From assembly GCA_013398295.1 (NCBI GenBank), contig VZSF01006858.1, positions 62,819 to 126,818 of the forward strand: 64,000 nt of DNA, written 5' to 3'. A model generated the notes under the pieces. It was not told where the DNA came from and searched no databases. It was given only the letters and a program-made list of their open reading frames with translations. Shown here piece by piece: positions 47,649 to 59,734 of the stretch (its first letter is position 1; every line of letters starts with the position of its first letter). The position numbers were made by a program, and so were the translations under genes. The stretch is from Chionis minor (Eukaryota; Chordata; Aves; Charadriiformes; Chionididae).

Positions 47649-49839
47649 GCCAAAACAAACTCAACACAACTCTTTACAGTGACTGGAAGGAAAATATGAA
47701 GTTGAAAAACCTGGCTACTGACTTCAGCTCTATCTGTGTGTGTTTAGTTGCCTAAGTTCTCCGTTCATGCCACAGTAGAAGGTGATAGATAGAGGCAGCT
47801 TCTTCTGAAGATCACTTAGCATTTTTTACCCCCTTTGCTTAGTAGTATTAGTAGGAAAATTGAATGATTTTCAAGGTGTAATGCTTTTTTCTCCCAGCCT
47901 ATGCAGTTTCTGCCTCTAGTAGGGTAACATTTGCCTGAAGATGCTGCACAGTAGTCCCAGCGAATGTTCCTTTGAGTTCTGTACTGACATTTGATGACCA
48001 GAGTATCAATATAAGTTTGGACTTTTAAAAGCAAGGCTATGAAAACATGTTAAGTGTCTGTGTGTTGTTAGATTGCATCCTGGTACCCTGGACCCTGCTT
48101 AGGAAAGACTTTTACTTTTCCTCTAACACCCCCAGAATTGGGTAAATCTGGATAACTCCTGATTTTGCCTCCTCTGAGCATGTTGGATAGAATTGGTGTG
48201 TAAAATCTTAAACACTCCGGAGCAAAACCAATTAAGGGAGATAATTACGAACTGAGTTGCAGCAAACTCCCATTCACTTGCAGCATTCTCCGGTTTAAAG
48301 TTTCTTCAGAGGAGATGCAGGGATAACACTTCAGGGTGGGAACACTTCCTTTTTAAATTACTAAGCAACATTATTGTCTTAAATGTAAATTAGATAATTA
48401 GTGAGGTCAAGAGACCACACAAAAGATTTTATTGGTTTGAATAAAATGCAGCTTGGCATCAACTAGTATAGTAACAACCAGATTTTCTGAGTAAGCATGA
48501 ATCACCATGTCAGATGCAATTTCACCTTGTGTCCCGTTCACACATCTACTCTGTTCCCAATTTATTATAGGGCTGTAATTATTTAAATACAGCTTTGTTT
48601 GCTATAGGTACTGCATTGTCTACTCCACTTCTACATAAGGGCTTGGCTTTAATTTCTATTCAGTCTTAGCTCTATGCTTGATTTTTTTTTTTCTTTGACT
48701 TTTCTCTCCTTAGTGCTCTGTTTCTTCTTTTCTCGTGGGGGTTTGCTTAGAAGTTATGTGGACTATTTTTTAAAAAACTTGAAGGCATGAGTTTAGCAGA
48801 TTGTAAATTATAAAGCTTGGGTTGCCTTTTTGGCTGTTACCCATGTGTTTTGGCTTTTACTACCTATTTGGCATGCACTACTTCTTCATCCAGATGTAAG
48901 TAGTACTACTAAAGTGAAAAAGCTGTGGCTGTGCTATAGTAATGTTTTTCCCTAAGCTCTTCTTGTGCTGTAGATCCTCCCAGTGAAAGAAATTTTTTAT
49001 CTCCAGATTATATTCTGAATAGATACAATAGGCAAATGATCAGAGAAAAGATGCCATATCATCTGGATCATGTGCAACAGGAACAGGGGCATTGGGAAGA
49101 TGTGGTGAGAACATATGTGAAGCTTACAGTAAGTTAGAAATGGAATCCAAGTCACGTTGTTCCTGTTTTAGTGCATTACAAGCAAGAATTATCTTCCTTT
49201 ACTCCAGATTCTCCCACCCTAAATTTTGGGTTGGCTGGTTGTTACACAGTACTTTAAATAACAGTATGTAAATTTTTACCTGAAGAGAACGTGGAAAACT
49301 TTAAATAGATCCTTATTTTCTGGGCAATGTGGTTGAAAAAGCATTGTCTTGCCTTTATTTACACATGAGAGAGAGGGTTCCTGCCAGCCAGCCATGGGAG
49401 CAGTGCTTCTCCCAAGTGAAATGCACTGCAAGGTGTTTAAAGCAGCAGAGCTGGAAGGGAAGGGAGGACTGGCTCTGCCAGTTAGGGAGACACGGCTAAA
49501 TAAATTGAGTGCTTTATGCAGTGACAGGAGCCGAATCATGTGCCAGACAAAGCAGACAGCAGGCGTAAAGCCCAGTTAGCATCCACCACTTATTAAGAAA
49601 TATCTGACCACAGACACGAGGGTGAGAGAATTGGATTTTATTTAATTCTTCGCAGGTCTGTGAGGCTGCATCCCTGTGCTTTTACTTAGAACGTACCTCT
49701 TTCAGGCTAGATGTGCAGCATGTGGCTGATGTGAAACCTAATTTTTGTTTTCATGCCTCTGAAGTAGTACAGCACCCAGCTTTAGCAGGTACCCTAGGTG
49801 TCCTTGTTACGGTGAGTATTCGGTGCACTGGGTGAGATA
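47649..49839. other. Non-coding stretch, nothing recognised
   Basis: AT-rich, with no gene or confidently named repeat. The phrase cagcaaactcccattcactt at about 48261-48280 recalls a widespread sauropsid palindromic repeat (aactcccattgacttcaatgg) but is too short to annotate. Confidence 0.5.
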
Positions 49840-50080
49840 GGGAAATGTTATTATCTTTCGTTTTATGGAGAGTTGTTGCAGCACAAAGTAAACAAGGCTC
49901 AGACCCTCAAAGGTGCTTTGCCTGACTCTAAATGATTTCAAGGGCATTTGTGCTCTGGGTATTTCTGAGGCATGTGTTTTTGTGCTTTGACACCAGCAGC
50001 GTAGGCTGTCCCTGGCAGAGCCAGGATTTCTAGGTCCCAGGCTAGCGGCTTAACCGCTGGACCAGACTGCCTTCCCTAAT
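49840..50080 (-). mobile_element. MIR-type SINE, antisense, possibly with a nested insert
   Basis: The right end, ctggcagagccaggatttct, aggtcccaggctagcggctt, aaccgctggaccagactgcc (about 50012-50071), is the antisense of a tRNA-derived SINE head with A- and B-box remnants (..GGCAGAGCC..GATTCGAACCC..GCTCTTAACCACT..). The left end, tgttattatctttcgtttta, tggagagttgttgcagcac (49845-49883), follows the antisense MIR core. Between them, about 49900-49975, is an unrelated-looking stretch beginning ctcaaaggtgctttgcctga that resembles a degenerate palindromic repeat common in turtles and archosaurs. The interruption is inferred from order and content. Confidence 0.6.
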
Positions 50081-53000
50081 CTTTTGTTCAGATCTCTGCC
50101 TTTAAACCTGTCTCTTCTGCGTGATGAAAACCACTGTGGTTTTTACACTGAAGCTGTGCCTCCGAGCTTGAAAAGACTATGCGCTTCTTGGGTCTGGGAG
50201 GTCTGTTTTGTTGAACTTCTGCACTGTGGGAACGAAAAGCCCAAGTTACGGTGCTGGTGAGCAATACTCGGCACACACTCACCCCAGACCTCTGCACTGG
50301 TTAAATCCTGCACTGTGAGATCACAGTGAAATAATAGCACAGATCGCCAGAAAGTTCGGAGTGTGTTTAGATTGTGTTTAGCAGGAAAATCTTCAGGGAA
50401 GAGTCCACACGGTAAACACATAGTGAAGTAAAGAGAAGAATGTTTCTACAAACGCTTTGATCACGAATACAAGCATTATGTGTGTGTGTAAAAACAGAGT
50501 TCAAAAAAAGCACGGATGAATTCCAGATAATTAGCTGACTGAATTTTGCCTTGGTTAGAGAAGTCTGATGAAGAATGGTGGTGTGTTGTTTTGTTTTGTG
50601 TTTTTTTTCTTTTTAAATTAAATTTTCTTCAAATTTTAAATTTGATGCCACGCTTTAAAAAGTGAGCCAAGCTACCTTTCACTTGCTTTGAATCTGCCTG
50701 TGAGTGAGAGAAGACAACCAGTAGATAATTTTGATTGGGATTTAGGGAAGAGAGAGAGAGAGGAGGGAAAAAAAGCCAACTGGGCACTGAGTATCTCTGT
50801 TCCCTCCCACTGCAAGGTTTATTGATGCTGTCTGCAGATTTGTGTTTGCTTTACAGCTGGTAGTTAGAACTGGTGATCAAAGGCTAGTATAGCCGTACCC
50901 ATGAAGGGACATAATTGGTTGGACTCTTTGAGTCCTCTATAACAATACTCGGTTTTGTTGTGTTAGGCAGCACTCCACAAAGTATAAAACATTGTATGAT
51001 TGCTGGGGCAGTCGGTCAAATGTTTTCTTCTCGTCTCGATGCCTTTTATACAGTAAACCAATATAGCTCAGAGCCCAGGGATGAAAGCTTTAAACCTGGA
51101 GGGTGCCTGGTGCTTCCTGAGAATCTCACGGGGGAAATGTTCAGTCCCGAAACAGCTTTGCTGACAGATATATTTTTATAACCTATTATTTCTCTCCTCA
51201 TTCTTTGTTTCATTTGAATATAATAGGCTCCTTATTTTTAAATAGTCATCTGTTCCTGCTGTTTATATCCTCACCCCAAAATCATAATTCTCTGGGTTAT
51301 TTTCTTTTTTTTTTTTTGCCTTCCTGACATCACATTCGGTTACTGTTGAACATATGTGCTACAGTGCCTGTATAGCAGGGACATTGTTTATTTTTTGAGT
51401 AATAAATTTTCTGGTTTCCTTTCTGTCTTTGCAAAAGAATCCCATATTCTAATTTGAATCAAAAGGTTATAGACCTATTTATAGTTTTTTGAATTTTGGC
51501 AGTGATGTAAGCATGTTGTGTGGTTTTATGACTTCATGAGAGAAAAAGTTGGAGTTGCAAATCAGTATGTAAAAATGTTATTTTCCTAGTTCTTTCTTTA
51601 ATACATGAAGTGGAGAAAATACTTCTGATGCAGCTCCTCCTGGGTGTAGCTTGTATATTCTGAGGACAGCTCCAGGGCCAAAGCAGACCATGTCTTTCTT
51701 TAAGCTACTGAGGCAAGTTTCCCAGTGGATTCAAACATGATCGAATTCCATGAAATAAAATGGCTTCATTGCTTTGCAATGTTTAAATGTGGAATGTGAG
51801 CCCCATGCTGCTTGTGAAGTTAGTTTTCTTTTCCATACCTTCCAAAATTTTCTGGTTTCTTTAGACATTTGAAACGAATAGATGCACAACTTTCTGATGG
51901 GATAGTTTTTGATTTAGACAAATAAGCAGCATAGGGTAGAAGTGTAAGTTTTTAGGAAACATAGCATTGCATGCATCCTGTCAGTTAGATCTTGCCTGGA
52001 GGCATTACAGAAGAGCGCGCCTCTGAAAAGCAGCGCTAAGTCCCAGGAGCTTAAAGGCTGCAGCACGCAGAAGAATGTCACAAAAGTGACACAGCTACCT
52101 AGGCCACATTTGTAAGGACATCCCTCTGTGTGAAAGTGTTCAAAAGGCATTTAAAATCTATGTAAATATACAAATTTATTTTCCAATTTAATCATAATGA
52201 AAACCTAGATAATTAAAATCTTCATTGCAGAGTACTTTCTATTCTCCAGACTTGTTAAGGTTCGGTCATAACGCATCTTCGTGAGACAGTCAAAAGCTTC
52301 ACTGGAGTTTTCATGTTCTGTGGAAAGAAGAAATAGTTTTGCTGAAGTGGGATTTGCTGCTCAAAAGCTGTTTCAGGAATGCCTTTCTATTGCATAACTT
52401 AAGGTAGTACCTGGAAATTGTTTTAAGCTCCTTGCAAAAGAACAGCCAGAGATCTATTACATTATAATTAATAATTATAGTGCAATTAATAATTACTACT
52501 GTGATTACTTAACCCTTTTATGTATGCATACTCTTTTTATGTGCTTCCCCCTCGCAGACTGATCATCTTAATTATGCTATTTCTGTTTGCATGTACTTAG
52601 CACCTATTAAAATGAAACTTAAAATGCATTCTCAAACAAATTAGAAACTGCTTTGTATGTTTGGAGGCCATCTCAGTGGGAACAGACTAGGATTTTTCAT
52701 CTCCCTGTGCTGATGGGGCTTGGACTTTGCATTATGTCTTTTTCCCAGACCTCTGACAGAAAATGCACGCGCGCTCTCTCTGTTCTCAGTATTTTGAGCG
52801 TTTTTGTTAATGATCTAATGATTATCTCTTGGAGCAATGGGGAACCAAGTGTATGTCATCATCGCAATATAGTGAATTTTGTCAGCTCCTGAAGGAAGGA
52901 AACATCTAGAAGTCTGCAGGATTGATACGTTTTGTAACTGGGTAATTGGCTTTTCAAGTTTCAGTCAATAATTAAGGGTTATAGAATCTTTGTCACTGTT

Positions 53001-53130
53001 CACAAGCCCCTTGGCAATTAGACAATTTAAAAATCCTCCATGGATAAAAGGCAGCCTGCAAGTCTGCACAGGAAATGTCTGCAAGGCTGAACAAATTATG
53101 GATGCAATTTTAAAGAGATCTAGAAACCTG
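50081..53130. other. Non-coding stretch, nothing recognised
   Basis: Includes a GA-repeat at about 50748-50762, a T-run at about 51305-51317, and a duplicated AT-rich 12-mer, aattaataatta, at 52466-52477 and 52484-52495. No gene supported. Confidence 0.5.
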
Positions 53131-53160
53131 GCCAACCCCCCCACCCCCACCGCCCAAAAA
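53131..53160 (-). other. C-rich/G-rich tract, quadruplex-prone on minus strand
   Basis: C7, C5, CC and CCC runs are separated by single bases, immediately followed by A-rich sequence (about 53156-53170). The minus strand is therefore G-rich with four runs. Confidence 0.55.
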
Positions 53161-56100
53161 AAAGAAAAAAGCGACGATATAAGAGGATAAAACCACCTGT
53201 GTAAGTGGTCTTTAAAATTTGGTGAGATTAGGCCCAATTTTGGACTTCACTTTGAGCCCCTGCACCGCTTGCGAAGTCCTGTCTACACAAGGAAGATGAG
53301 TCAAGCCTCGTGTTTCTCGTTTCTCTCTCTTTCCTGGCTGCGATGGGGTCGTCTGACGCAGTAACTGCCCACGCTGACACAGATGAGCGGTGCAGCAGTG
53401 GTGTATCTCTCCCTACGTCTGCGTTTTCAGATGAGTTTGCGTATCTGCAGAAGTGGCTCATGTCTGCTGAGCTGCCTAACCAGCGTGGATGTGCTAGAGG
53501 ACTCGAGGGTCTAAAGCGTTATGCAGCTCTTCCTCTCCCTCAGATAAACCCTTGCTAGCTGTATTTATACTGATATTTCCCGGGCAGCTTTCCCATGCTC
53601 CTTCAGCTGCTTCTCTCAGCACAGCCTATTATGGGTAGGTCTCAAAACTTTTCCTTTTGCTCAGATTCAGATCCCTGCATTACTGAGGGAAGGACAGTTG
53701 AGTCTTTGGGATTCAGGAGTTCTGAGTGTTGTAGGTTTTTGGGTTTGTTTTGTTAGGGTGGTTTGCTTTTTCTTTCTAGCTGAAGTAAACTACAAAGAGG
53801 AACGCTAATATTTACCTGCCTCACTGGTTCATGCCATGCTGTCAACAACAGTTTTTTTGTGATACTTGCAGGAGAACGCCTTTAGAAAGCGAATTGCTGT
53901 TGGTGGTGGCAGCGTCATACTATAATCATGTCTGAATCTTCTGTCATTTCAACACAAGTCTTTGTTTTCTGGACTTCAGCTTGGAATCAGTTATATTGTC
54001 ATCACTAGAATCCAGGGCGCTCTGTACATCAGTAACATACCAGTTATTTGTGCCTTTGGTAGCCTACAGGATAAGGAGAGCAAGGGTTGAAGGCCTCTGT
54101 TGTGGATCACAGCTGATGCTGACCAGCTATTGCTTTCCTCCCTTCAGTTTGATAAGCTTTTCCAGTTTTTTCAGCCTGGTTGCTTTTATGCTGCCGTATT
54201 TATTGTTATACGGTGGTTGGTTGTAGTGTGGTTTTTTTATTGCTGATAATAGCTTATTGAGACTTGAGGAACTTTATTTGCTTAACCTTGGATCTCTGGA
54301 AGAGACGCTGGTTACTTTGAACCTTTCAGCCTCCTGCTCTTAAAAGTGTTGAAAGAAGCAACTCTAAATTAACGCTTTTATTACAATTCTAAACACGCAA
54401 ATAGATGCCTTCATTCTCACAATCAACATCAAAAGGCCAGAGAGTCTGGAGTATATCAACCATATATTGGTCATTCACCATTAATCAACTTACGCATGCC
54501 TATCTCTCTAGCAGGATCTCTTCTTCCAATGTCTTCACCCAGCCCCACTGCTGGAAAAATACAAACTCAGGAGGAATCCCAATAAGCTCCAGTTGTTATG
54601 TGCTGTAAGTAAGGAAAACTTGGCTTCCTGACATACTTTGGTACAAACATAGCGTTTTGTCACACGGATGAGTCCCTATTCTTATTTATAGGCAGTGCCT
54701 TTACACTTCAGTTAGGATTTCCTGTTTGAGCTTCTCATGAAGATAGCTTAAAATAACAGATCTGAACTGTTGCAGACTGATTAGTTAATTTTATAATTGA
54801 GGAAAAACAATAAACTAATAAACATCAAAATGCTTCGGTCCAAAGTCCAAAAATGTAAAGAAAGAAGAAATATATCTAAGTGTTTGACAGTTTATTTCTA
54901 GCCCTGTGTACATGTATATTTGTGTGTTTGGCCCTTCCTTTTTTGTGTTGTACGGTTTGTGCGTCATCACTGCCTAACTCCGTTCTGCGTGTTGTGCAAT
55001 TTGTTTGAGCTCGCATCTTAGAAGTCAATATATTGGTTTTCGTTAGTGCTCTGGTTCCATAAAGTGAATTATCTCTTTGAATGGGAAATACAGCAAGAGA
55101 ACAGATATGTTGCTTCAGAAGGACAATGTTCTTGTTTGTGTGCATAGGCGTTACTTAACAGAGGTTGTGTATACTAGACTGCATGCCTTTTTTGTGTTAG
55201 CTAAAATGAGATTTGATAGCATGTGTAATACACGATAAAGTTTTAGAAGCAGGTTTCTACCTAAAGCAATGGAGTTAAAACATACTTCCTTATTCTTCCC
55301 ATTCTGATGTTTCCTCTCAACCCTACTATTATTACTTTCACGACTAAAGATAAGCTCACTAGACATAGAAATCTAGTGATAGGCAAATTCTGCCCTGAAA
55401 AGCTTATATTAATGTATAAGAATGCTAATATTCTTGCTAGATAAGCTAATTATGCAGAACAGGAAAAGTTATTGCAGGTCACATGAGATCTAGTCATGCA
55501 GGAAGTATGTAAAAAATACAGAAATTAGCCCAGATCTCCCAAATTCTAATCAGTATGTTAATCAAAGAGCATCTTTCCTCTGTTCATTTCCTCTCTCTTG
55601 CTCTTCCTCATCTCAGGTAACACACTTTATGGTGATAGTCCCAATAACAATCAATGCATGACATAATGTATGGAATATCTGGTGGGGAAAGGTAAACTCT
55701 TTCTTGGTGAGTGTGTTTGTTTTCTTGTTTGGTTGTTGTGGTGTGTTGTAGACTTTTTGGTTTGGGGGTTTTTTTGTTTGTTTTTTGTTTCTTTTTTTTC
55801 CCCACCAGCAGTCTGTATTGTGGGGTTATAAGCTGCTGGGTGCTGTGAGCAGGTATGCTTGCTCACCTTTGAGAAAAGGGGCCAGTCCCTCAGTTTCCCT
55901 GCTGCTACCTCTGGTATACCTAGGACGGCTACAAACGTTCAGTTCACCGGTGTGGCACAAGATGGGTCCTGGGTAGTTTTTGGACGGTTACCGAACCAAA
56001 CTGTTCAGGTAAAAGAGGGTCTAAAAGTGCCAAGACCGGTTGAAGAAAAGCCTAGGGAATTTCCCTTACACGAGCCTTTCCACTTTTCTGATTCACTGCC

Positions 56101-57009
56101 TAAATTTGTCTCTGGAAACAACCAGGAACTCTTTGAAAGAAATTATTCCACGGTGATAAATGTGGCACAACTGTTCTGTAATTTTGCTTTTATTCACTAG
56201 ATACAGATCAGTGTTTTTCTTTTCTCCTAAAGTCTCCTTTATGTTGTGGGATTGTCTAATGACAAGCTCTTCAAAGGAGAGAAACAATATTCTTGCGCAC
56301 ATGGAAGCCTTCCATTGTTTCCCCTGCTGCTCCTTTGGCTCTGTGCTGTATTCAAGGAGTAATTGTGGGAAGTCAGTGCTGCTCTTCCTAAACGTAAACT
56401 AGGTTGAACCGCAGTCTTCCTGTCTGCTATTGTTAGCAAGAGCATTAGAAAATTGCTGTATACCAAGTCAGTCATGGAAAAGAAAAAGCTGGACAATTAG
56501 CAATTTTTCACAGCTGAATGCAAAGCCTACCTCTTCACCTGTTGTACATAAGATCTTTTGCACTAGGAACTCGGTCAAATAATCTTAATGAGAAGGATGA
56601 CTTCATTTCCTTTATTGAAATTATATGGGAAAATAAATCAAACAGGTTAAGGTTCTGGTTTTTGTTTTGTTTTTTTTTTCTCAGCAGTGGCATGCTCTTT
56701 CAGACTGGTGTTAGCTAATGAAGGGAGCAGCTGTATGTTTGTTCAGCAAGCATGGTAAGAACTTTTTCAAACTTTTATAGGCTCTTTAGCTAAGATCACT
56801 GTTAAATAATTTGTCCTTAACCTTCTCTGTGTTGCCACAAGAGTGAAGTCAAACTTAGAACCATGTAAGTAACTACTTTCTATATGCCTTGGTGCCACCT
56901 TCCTTCAGATTGAGATTGTTAGGTGAAAGTCAGGGCAAAAGAAAAGAAAACCAACCCAAGCTTAGTATTTCTGGATATGCTTATTTGCAGTAAACAATTA
57001 GTATAAAAT
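53161..57009. other. Non-coding stretch with one coding-like frame
   Basis: No gene is established. The 113-codon plus frame at 55859-56200 has a relatively protein-like composition and sits among splice-like signals: cttttttttccccaccag ends at 55809, a GCAG|gtatgc donor lies at 55854, acctag ends at 55923, and TTCAG|gtaaaag begins at 56009. I cannot name a family, and the two intervals (44 and 85 bases) would not join into an obvious domain. Confidence 0.4.
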
Positions 57010-57346
57010 ATAAAAACCTTATCACTCTCTACAACTACCTGAAAGGAGGTTATAGCGAGGTGGGGGTCAATCTCTTCTCCCAAGTAACAAGCGATAGGAC
57101 AAGAGGAAATGGCCTCAAGTTGTGCCAGGGGAGGTTTAGGTTGGATATTAGGAAAAACTTCTTTACCAAAAGGGTTATCAAGTATTGGAACAGGCTGCCC
57201 AGGGAAGTGGTGGAATCACCATCCCTGGAGGTATTTAAAAGACAGGTAGACGTGGTGCTGAGGGACATGGTTTAGGGGTGGTTTTGGCATAGGTTTATGG
57301 TTGGACTCGATCTTGAAGGTCTCTTCCAACCCAAGTGATTCTATGT
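57010..57346 (+). mobile_element. CR1 LINE, 5'-truncated, near-intact 3' end
   Basis: A clear sense CR1 3' end: ctctacaactacctgaaagg, ttctcccaagtaacaagcga, taggacaagaggaaatggcc, ggttggatattaggaaaaac, gaacaggctgcccagggaag, ggttggactcgatcttgaag, ending in the octamer-type tail gattctatg at 57337-57345. A 71-codon frame (57060-57275) encodes the conserved ORF2 C-terminus, including [17 protein letters not shown]. It is far less diverged than the other LINE pieces here. Truncation to about 335 bases is typical and no target-site duplication is evident, as is usual for CR1. Confidence 0.95.
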
Positions 57347-59712
57347 GTCAAAGAAATGTGTTACGTGCTTGTGTACTATTAAAGAGGATCTTACCATGAA
57401 TTTGTTCTTTTCACACCTGGATAGTTGGAATGAAGTTCTTCCTGCTGCTTAAACTTTCTCCATTGATATATCCTGGGGATTTTGTTACTTGCAGTCGTCT
57501 TTCCAATGCAAGGAATTTTCACTGATGAGGTCAGAAAAAGTGTCATTTTAGCACAAGTGCGAAATGTCATATGGAAATTCCTAGTATGGAGGAAATAAAT
57601 TATGTGTTTGGAATTAAGATTCAAGCTTTTGGTTTTGTTGTTGAAAAGGTACTTCAAGAGCAATACTAATTTTCTGAGCAACACATCTAGTTGCCAACTG
57701 TTTTGAAGACTGTCAACTTTTAAAACATTTATCTCGTGACATAGTAGTATACTTCCAAGTCTCAGATACAGCTGATTTGGGCCCAAGAGATTAGTCAACT
57801 TAGTCTAATTTAACATTTTTATTCTTTTTGTTCCTGCTTCTTGTAAGGAAGGAGATTTAGAAGGCATCCTTATAAGGTGGAGGCATGTATCGTTTAATAA
57901 CATGATTCAGAGGAACTTTTCATACCTTTGATTAGGGTAAGAAATTTTTCTTTATTTAAATCACAAAGACAGTGAATGATGATAAATATGCTGGAAGGAT
58001 TTTTAGGTTAATGAGGCATGAATAAGCGTAAGCATTCCATGAAGAGATGAACAAAGTGATTGTGTTTACTGTAGCTGAGCAATGCATTTAATAATATCTA
58101 GTACTGCTATTAAAAAATGCTCTTTTAATAACCTTTTCATGTAGATAACTTGTAGGCCAATGTGAATATCGCACTCAAAAGTAAGGAGTCCTTTTCTGCG
58201 TAGAAGTGCCCAGCTGTAGAGCTAAGTTTGAAACTGTAAGTCTTCTGCAGAAGAAATGGAAAGACAAGCCTTCATTTGGCAGAAGGGGTGAAAAAGTGTA
58301 GATCTTGAAACGTGAACTAATGGTTCATGCTACAACAAAAAGTACTGACCTACGTGGTCAGTTGAAAACACTAGTCCAGCCTTCAAGGAATGTTTTGAAG
58401 TATTCTCATAGCAAAACATTACTGTCGTCTTTATCGCCTGTGCTCTGGGGTGCCATTTGGCCTTTGTATCTTAGGGCCTAAAATGAATATTCAGCAGCTG
58501 TGTAGGGATAAGGAGTAAAATCCTGTCCCAGCTGAAGTCAGAGGTTTCATGTTAATCTCATATACGGTCTAGAGTGTGCCTTTTTTTGTGCGTGTGTGTG
58601 GCATAAAGAGTTGTTAGGGTCTTGCCCAGGTGGTTAAATTGGATGTAAACTGAGCTAGAAGAGTATTTGTTGGCATAGGATGAATGGTTCCAAAGACGTT
58701 TGTCCCATCTAAACTTCCTGGCCAAACTGTACGAAACCTGGAAGGGCAGTGAGAGGGTTGGAGCGTGCCACCATTAGCTCTCAGAGGCAAATGCGGTGCT
58801 TCCAGTGGTGCTAAGGTAACACCACTTTTACAGCTATGGGACACATGGGATTATTTGTGAAATCTTCCTGACATTGGAAGATTTCAACATTATGTAGGTC
58901 AGATTTGCATGAGAGCATGGTTTATGTATGGGGCCTGTTGTTTCAAAGCTGGGGTGTAATGACTTACCCATTGCCTGGCTGAGCGCTCTTTTTTAATGTT
59001 AAACACCCATGGAACTACAGTGGAAGCAGCCTCAGTTGGCCACATTTCTGAGAAAAGTGCATCACAATAGCACATTAGTCATCCTTGCTTGATAAAAACA
59101 AGAAGGATGAATGAAAAAGCATCACACAATGTAGAGCTCTCAAGAGCAACTTATATTGAAAGAGCTGCTTTTTCTTTTTTAAAGTGTGTGTGTGAAGACA
59201 TTGCTGCTACTTCAAAGTCCTCTCAGTTTTAGGTTTGAAAAAATACAGACTCCTTGGGATTGCAGGACGTGCACTAGTGGTTGATTCAACGTTTTATCCT
59301 TTGGAAGAAGGGAAAGAAAATTCTGGCTTCTGCCATGGCATGAGGCATCTGACCTGTCCTTGAAAACAACAAAGTAGAAAAGGTCTGTCTGTCTGCTCTG
59401 TGTAAACATCCAAGAGCACACAGCATTTTCTGGGTGAGCTGGGGTTTTGTCCTGAGTGTCTACGTCCTTCTTTCCCCACAACTGCAGTTAGCTGCTGCCT
59501 CCCAGCATGTTACCCACTGCAGTCGCGTTGCACGTGAACAGTGTTTGAAGCACATGAAAAGCCTCTTTAAGTCATAGTGACCAGTTGCAGTATATTGAAT
59601 AAATGCTGTTTGTCTGTATTTCAGTGTGCAATAAATAACTGTTTTCCAGGAGTGATTAAATGGTGCAATGCCAGATGTTAGGATCTGTTGGGCTGTATGT
59701 AGATCTCGGCAT
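57347..59712. other. Non-coding stretch, nothing recognised
   Basis: No gene supported. The 135-codon minus frame at 57391-57798 is Leu/Lys/Asn rich without a known domain. A short phrase at about 58509-58547 (taaaatcctgtcccagctga ..) recalls a sauropsid palindromic repeat but is too short to call. Confidence 0.5.
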
Positions 59713-59734
59713 GGGGGGGGGGGGGGAGGGGGGG
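59713..59734 (+). repeat. G14-A-G7 homopurine run
   Basis: Guanine run with a single A interruption, capable of quadruplex formation and prone to sequencing error. Flanks are unremarkable. Confidence 0.85.

Noticed and set aside
48255..48300. Sauropsid palindromic repeat remnant
   Set aside because: One short phrase only; the inverted half is missing.
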